Shown: positions 59,942 to 64,000 of the stretch, piece by piece | Position numbering within the stretch: position 1 is the stretch's first letter | Layout: each line of letters begins with the position of its first letter | Assembly: GCA_964411275.1 (NCBI GenBank) | Contig: CAYPKG010000008.1 | Coordinates: forward strand, 1 to 64,000 | Direction of reading: 5' to 3' | Length of the DNA stretch: 64,000 nucleotides | Source: CAYPKG01 sp964411275 | GTDB lineage: Bacteria > Bacillota > Clostridia > Christensenellales > CAG-138 | Notes under the pieces: generated by a model | The model's input: only the letters and a program-made list of their open reading frames with translations | Databases searched by the model: none | Told to the model about the DNA's origin: nothing | Program-made: the position numbers and the translations under genes

Positions 59942-61048
59942 TCAACTGAAAATGCGCACAGGCAGAATGAGATAATAGAACCCATCGCCCTGAATGGATC
60001 TCACTACGCAGGGGCTGACATTATTGTTCATATCAAGGTAGATATACTCATCCTCCAGTACCTTCAATACATCCGAGAAATAGCGGGCATTGAACGCGAT
60101 TTCAATGTCGTTTCCATTGATTTCAACAGAAATATTCTCATCGATGCTGCCGATGGAGGAATTTGCGGTTAATTGCAAATGCCCCAGGGCGATGGAAAAC
60201 CGCACAAGATTATTATTCCCCTCTCGGGCAAGGAGCATAGCGCGCTCTATACTTTCAAGCAATTCCACACGGGAAACACGCACACGGGTGTTTTGTGTGG
60301 TTGGTAAAATTTGCCTGTAACGAATGAAGTTTCCATCCAGCAGCCGCGCCATCACCCGGGTATGCCCGAGATCCATCTGCACATGTGTTTTTGTAAAAGA
60401 CAATTGCACCGTTTCGTCGCTGTCCGTAAGGATACGGGCAATTTCATTGATGGATTTTGCGGGAACAACCGCTTCTTTTTCTCCCTCACCGGACATTTTA
60501 AGGACAGTGCGCCGCAACGCAAGCCGGAACCCGTCCAAAGCCACCAGCGACAGCGTATCCTCATTCAGTTCGATTAAAACCCCTGTGAGGATAGGCTTGC
60601 TGTCCTCCTGGGCAGTGGAAAACACCGTTTGGCGGATCATATCCCGAAGCTCTTTTTGTGGAAGAGAAATAGCATATTGATCTCCGGTAAATGTCATATC
60701 CGGAAATTCTGCCGGATTGGCACATTGCATGCTGGTCTTTGCCCGGCCGCAAACCATATTCAGCGTTTTGGCGCCAACAAGCTCAAATTCCACATCCTGA
60801 TCCGGCAATTTTCTTGCCATCTCGCAAAACAAGCGGCCCGGCGCCACGGTAGAGCCCTCTTCCTCAACGTTGGCAGGCAGAATACATTCGATCTGCAATG
60901 TCAAATCGGAACATTTTAAGAGCACGCCCTGCTCCACCGTCTCGATATAGACCCCTTCCAAAATGGGAAGGGAAGGGCGGGAGCTCAATGCCTTTATGAC
61001 GGTGGAAATACCGGCGTTCATTGTTTTTGAATCTAATGTAAATTTCAT
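59942..61048 (-). CDS. dnaN: DNA polymerase III beta subunit (sliding clamp)
   Basis: 368 residues after GGAGGAGG. It begins MKFTLDSKTMNAGISTVIKA and has the three-domain clamp pattern: LPILEGVYIE, ALDGFRLALRR, and the C-terminal YYLILPVRIFS (the usual end is MPMRL). It is the ring that tethers polymerase to DNA. It lies 324 bases after dnaA, and that gap contains the DnaA-trio and boxes. recF is not next to it. Confidence 0.97.
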   Translation of the reverse strand: MKFTLDSKTMNAGISTVIKALSSRPSLPILEGVYIETVEQGVLLKCSDLTLQIECILPANVEEEGSTVAPGRLFCEMARKLPDQDVEFELVGAKTLNMVCGRAKTSMQCANPAEFPDMTFTGDQYAISLPQKELRDMIRQTVFSTAQEDSKPILTGVLIELNEDTLSLVALDGFRLALRRTVLKMSGEGEKEAVVPAKSINEIARILTDSDETVQLSFTKTHVQMDLGHTRVMARLLDGNFIRYRQILPTTQNTRVRVSRVELLESIERAMLLAREGNNNLVRFSIALGHLQLTANSSIGSIDENISVEINGNDIEIAFNARYFSDVLKVLEDEYIYLDMNNNVSPCVVRSIQGDGFYYLILPVRIFS

Positions 61049-61372
61049 CCTGAAATCCTCCTCCTATCAAAATAGTCTTATTGCACAGCAAAACTGTTTT
61101 TTACTACCTATTGTTTTATGCGAAAATTTGGTGGCTTATTCGGAATCTCCCGCCGTATACTTCTCCTGATACAATTGCTTTATGTAGTAGTAGTAGTAGT
61201 AGGGGTTGTCAATTATGTGGAAAACCTGGTGAAAGGAAGGATACGCCTGCAAAAAAGGTTGTCCACATCTTTGTTGATTGGGTGGGTATAACTTTCAAAG
61301 AATGAACATGCTCCACATATTGAACAGTCTCCACATTTTATTGACAACAGTTATAAACAGAATGTGTATAAC
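61049..61372. other. oriC: oriC unwinding region between dnaA and dnaN
   Basis: On the minus strand (dnaA direction) the gap reads: a DnaA box TTATACACA at 61371-61363, a near-box TGTTTATAA (61359-61351), several CTCCACA/TTGTCCACA-like boxes (61259-61267 on plus, 61311-61337), TTTTCCACA at 61224-61216, a GC patch (CCC, 61205-61203), then six TAG trios (61202-61185, plus-strand sense TAG) followed by AT-rich DNA. This order, DnaA boxes then GC-rich then DnaA-trio then AT-rich, is the basal unwinding system of Bacillus-type origins. Confidence 0.85.
61185..61202. promoter_or_regulatory. DnaA-trio array (six perfect repeats)
   Basis: Six uninterrupted TAG repeats on the plus strand (CTA on the dnaA-sense strand) adjoin GGG and a DnaA-like box. 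DnaA filaments engage such trios to open the duplex. Confidence 0.8.
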
Positions 61373-62680
61373 CTATTCCCTGAGGCGCTTTTTAATATCT
61401 TCAATGGCGGTGGACAGGGAAGCATCCGAATGCAGCAGCTCCGAGATTTTATCGTCCGCGTGCATGACAGTGGTGTGATTGCGGCCGCCAAAGCTCTCGC
61501 CGATTTTAGCAAGGGGTATATCCAGCATGTTGCGGCATAGATACATCGCCACCTGCCTGGGGAATGCAACCTCCTGATCCCGGCGCTTCGCGTTTAGAGA
61601 ATTAGGATCGATCCCGTAAAAATCCGCCACCACGTCTTTGATAAAATCTGGGGTCAGCGCCCGCTTCGCCTCGCCGGGGAGGAGGTATTTTAACGCTTCC
61701 TCCGCTGTATGAATGTCGATTTCCCGGCGGTTGATCTGGGCAAAGGCGATGACCCGGGTCAAAGACCCTTCCAGCTCTCTGATGTTGGACAGTACCCGTT
61801 CGGCAATGAATTCAAGAACCTTGTCGTCCACATCCAGCTGATCCTGATTGGCCTTGCGTTTCAAGATAGCCATACGGGTTTCATAATCCGGGGGTTGTAT
61901 GTCCGCGATCAACCCCTGCTCAAACCGGGTGCGCAGCCTTTCCTCCAGCTGCGCAATTTCCCGGGGCGGCTTGTCCGAGCTGATCACGATTTGCTTGTCC
62001 GCGTTGTACAGCGTATTGAAGGTGTGGAAAAATTCCTCTTGCACACCCTCTTTTTTCGCGATGAACTGAATATCGTCCACCATCAAAAGGTTAACATTGC
62101 GGTATTTATTGCGAAACTCCTTATTCCGGTTTGAGGAAATGGACTGAATCATTTCGTTGGTGAATGTTTCGCTCGTTACATACATGACCTTGCAATTCGG
62201 GTCATGCTCCTTGACAAAATGGCCGATGGCGTGCATCAAATGGGTTTTCCCAAGGCCAACGCCGCCGTATAAAAACAGCGGATTGTAGGAATGCGCGGGA
62301 TTTTGCGCCACAGCCAGGGCCACAGCATGAGCAAAATGGTTGGAGTTGCCAACGACAAATGTGTTAAATGTGTATTTCGGATTGAGCATGGAAGGATCCA
62401 CCTCCGGCTGTTGCTGGAGATAGATTTGTTTTTCCTCCTCCAAAATGATCCGCACCTCGGTTATATCATTGCGGACATGAGCAGCATACTCCAAAAGCAG
62501 GTTGCTGTAATTGCGCTCGATGGTGGATTGGACAATTTCAGATGGAGCCAGCAGCACCAGAGTATGGTCCATGACCGTAAATGGCGTTAAAACCTTGATC
62601 CATATATCAAAGCTGAAAACGGCCATTTTTGGCCTGATTAATTCGCACATTTTGCCCCAAATGGAGGTAGCCTGCTGCAT
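61373..62680 (-). CDS. dnaA: Chromosomal replication initiator protein
   Basis: 435 residues. Domain I (about 1-80) precedes a short linker. Domain III has LNPKYTFNTFVVGNSNHFAHA, Walker A YGGVGLGKTHLMHAIG, Walker B NLLMVDDIQFIAKKEG and the RTRFEQGLIADIQPPD box. Domain IV carries the DNA-binding signature GRNHTTVMHADDKI. It starts replication at oriC. It is followed by dnaN. The upstream neighbour is a DUF4870 gene, not the usual rpmH-rnpA group. Confidence 0.98.
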   Translation of the reverse strand: MQQATSIWGKMCELIRPKMAVFSFDIWIKVLTPFTVMDHTLVLLAPSEIVQSTIERNYSNLLLEYAAHVRNDITEVRIILEEEKQIYLQQQPEVDPSMLNPKYTFNTFVVGNSNHFAHAVALAVAQNPAHSYNPLFLYGGVGLGKTHLMHAIGHFVKEHDPNCKVMYVTSETFTNEMIQSISSNRNKEFRNKYRNVNLLMVDDIQFIAKKEGVQEEFFHTFNTLYNADKQIVISSDKPPREIAQLEERLRTRFEQGLIADIQPPDYETRMAILKRKANQDQLDVDDKVLEFIAERVLSNIRELEGSLTRVIAFAQINRREIDIHTAEEALKYLLPGEAKRALTPDFIKDVVADFYGIDPNSLNAKRRDQEVAFPRQVAMYLCRNMLDIPLAKIGESFGGRNHTTVMHADDKISELLHSDASLSTAIEDIKKRLRE

Positions 62681-62733
62681 CTAAAGAACCTGCCCTTCCT
62701 AATTGTCATCCAATGAGATTTTTGTGCACAATT

Positions 62734-62754
62734 AGTGCATAACTCTGTGCATAA
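62734..62754. promoter_or_regulatory. DnaA-box pair upstream of dnaA
   Basis: TGTGCATAA (62746-62754) matches TTATNCACA in reverse; AGTGCATAA (62734-62742) is one mismatch away. Near-boxes occur at ATATCCACC and CGTCCACAT further upstream. The group probably forms the second part of a bipartite origin and autoregulates dnaA. The rest of 62755-62990 is AT-rich and shows nothing else that I can name. Confidence 0.65.
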
Positions 62755-62991
62755 CCCCTTGGCTTATCGACAGCGATTGTCGAAAACCAGGGAATATCCA
62801 CCGCAATGGAGAAAAAAACCCGCCCCGGGGATAGGATGGTTTCTCCTTCTATCCTTCCGGAAATGCGGGAGATGCTGCGGTGCCTGCACAGATACGTCCA
62901 CATTAATAATAGCAAAATTATAGACAAATAACAATATAATTTGTGCAAAACCGCCGGAACATTTGGCTCAAACCCGCACCTCTAAACAATA

Positions 62992-63023
62992 AAAATGGAT
63001 ATGCTCCCGCACATATCCATTTT
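62992..63023 (-). terminator. Intrinsic terminator of the DUF4870 gene
   Basis: AAAATGGATATG (62992-63003) pairs with CATATCCATTTT (63012-63023), followed on the minus strand by TTTTTATTG. Confidence 0.85.
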
Positions 63024-63031
63024 AACTAAAA

Positions 63032-63421
63032 TTATTTCAATATACGGATTTTTCCAATCAAAGGAAGTTCTTTGGCAAATCCTTTGTAGGCGTTGTAGAT
63101 GCCAAGAATAGCTAAGGCGAGAAACACAAAATTGCCCAGGGAAAACACAAGGTTGAAGACGGAACCGATGGCCCAGGAGAATATGGATACAAGCTTGGTA
63201 ACAAATCCCGTGGCGATTTGATATGCCACGATTGCGATAAACAGGACAAGCCCCTGATTGCAATGGAACTGCGCGTAGGGCGATTCTTTTGCGCCAAACA
63301 GCGGTACCAGAAACAGAGGGCCGATATAGGAAAACAAAGCAAGTATGTTATTGTCCTCGATATCCTTTTGTGTATAATTGACGGAATAATCCTTAGTATT
63401 CGTGTATTGCTCAAAAGCCAT
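63032..63421 (-). CDS. DUF4870-type small membrane protein
   Basis: 129 residues after AGGAGG. After a polar start (MAFEQYTNTKDYSVNYTQKD) come three to four membrane segments (about 27-45, 55-75, 78-110). The core ILALFSYIGPLFLVPLFGAKESPYAQFHCNQGLVLFI and the end ILGIYNAYKGFAKELPLIGKIRIL match the DUF4870 (Tic20-like) pattern. Function unknown. It separates dnaA from spoIID and has its own terminator. Confidence 0.85.
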   Translation of the reverse strand: MAFEQYTNTKDYSVNYTQKDIEDNNILALFSYIGPLFLVPLFGAKESPYAQFHCNQGLVLFIAIVAYQIATGFVTKLVSIFSWAIGSVFNLVFSLGNFVFLALAILGIYNAYKGFAKELPLIGKIRILK

Positions 63422-63596
63422 AGGGTCCTCCTAAAACAAATAAATAAGATATATAAAAGTATACCATCTCCAGGACAAGGATGGTAGCTTATCCTGATAA
63501 AAAGGCGCAAAATGTTTTACACTGCGCAAATACGCCGCTTTGCTCCAGACCGGGGGCGGATCAGGTATCCATCGCTCACCAAACTATATTCTACTT

Positions 63597-64000
63597 TTAT
63601 TTAGCCTGCTTGATCTCTGCCCCTGTGTAGTAATGGGAGAGAATTTCGATATGGTCATATCCGGCCTGTGCCATGCCGTTTGCCCCTGCCTGGCTCATGC
63701 CCACGCCGTGGCCGAAGCCCTTCGTTTCGATGATGACGTTTTTGTCGTCAAATGAGATGGTAAACATGGCGGAGCGTAGCTCAAACAAGGCCCGCAGCTC
63801 CCGGCCTGATACGGTGACATTGTTGAGCTTAATGCGTTCCACCCGCCCGCTCAAGTACCGTGACTCGATGAAAACTTGGTTTTCAAGCCTGCTTGCTTTG
63901 AGCTTTGCCTTGGGCCAGGCGGCGTTGACCTTTTTCACGAACTCTTTTTTGCTGAATGTTTCAATGTCCTGCAAATGAGAAGAACCCACCTCCACCGCGC
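63597..64000 (-). CDS. spoIID: SpoIID-domain protein, C-terminal part (partial)
   Basis: About 133 codons continue past the right edge. SpoIID features are FSKKEFVKKVNAAWP, VTVSGRELRALFELRSAMF and GFGHGVGMSQAGANGMAQAG, which ends ILSHYYTGAEI. SpoIID is the lytic transglycosylase that with SpoIIM and SpoIIP drives engulfment during sporulation. The true start is outside the window; the GTG near 63995 is internal. It implies an endospore-forming lineage. Confidence 0.9.
   Translation of the reverse strand, partial: AVEVGSSHLQDIETFSKKEFVKKVNAAWPKAKLKASRLENQVFIESRYLSGRVERIKLNNVTVSGRELRALFELRSAMFTISFDDKNVIIETKGFGHGVGMSQAGANGMAQAGYDHIEILSHYYTGAEIKQAK

Overview
The window is a chromosomal segment of a low- to mid-GC Bacillota, most likely an anaerobic, spore-forming member of Clostridia. 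The support is a SpoIID fragment, a T-box leader on pheS, a DnaD/DnaI primosome operon, the Bacillota-type GlgC+GlgD pair, RemB between recF and gyrB, perfect parS sites, and three lipoprotein flavin reductases of the kind used by gut anaerobes for respiration. Species cannot be named from the sequence. No rRNA, tRNA, CRISPR array, transposase or prophage was seen.

Layout. 1-0.8 kb: 5' part of pheS and its T-box. 0.9-6.3 kb: two divergent extracytoplasmic flavin reductases with MerR and TetR regulators. 6.5-12.6 kb: glycogen synthesis operon glgB-glgC-glgD-glgA. 12.6-16.5 kb: a DUF5131 protein, then a dnaD-dnaI-ispE operon. 16.7-26.9 kb: a proline-rich protein, an aminotransferase, dapF-alkD, a lipid kinase, dnaB, an SDR, a nitroreductase and mnmE. 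27-33.2 kb: an unexplained inverted-repeat element, then recF-remB-gyrB-gyrA. 33.4-36.9 kb: an AT-richer accessory island with a small HTH-like protein, a membrane Ser/Thr kinase, an XRE regulator, a membrane protein and a duplicated-domain lipoprotein. 37-44.4 kb: third flavin reductase, tsaD, a DUF1461 protein, glgP and a CCA-adding enzyme. 44.4-49.8 kb: a four-gene thioadenosine/deoxyadenosine salvage operon divergent from methionine gamma-lyase. 49.8-53.6 kb: parS, parA-parB, an Na/Pi transporter and a second parS beside a large palindrome. 53.6-59.9 kb: an MMPL exporter with a coiled-coil-like partner and a TetR regulator, plus small proteins. 59.9-64 kb: dnaN, oriC with a DnaA-trio array, dnaA, a DUF4870 protein and partial spoIID.

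How the parts fit. Replication and segregation functions (dnaA, dnaN, dnaB, dnaD, dnaI, recF, gyrBA, parAB/parS) all lie within 64 kb, but they are split by metabolic blocks. dnaA and dnaN are on the minus strand at the right end. Most other essential genes to their left (gyrBA, recF, dnaB, parAB, glg) are on the plus strand, so they would face a fork leaving oriC. glgBCDA makes glycogen and glgP degrades it. The salvage operon should turn S-adenosylmethionine by-products into DHAP plus an aldehyde, next to a gene releasing methanethiol from methionine.

Gene starts were chosen by ribosome-binding site and family alignment from memory. No database search was possible, so names rest on recognised motifs.
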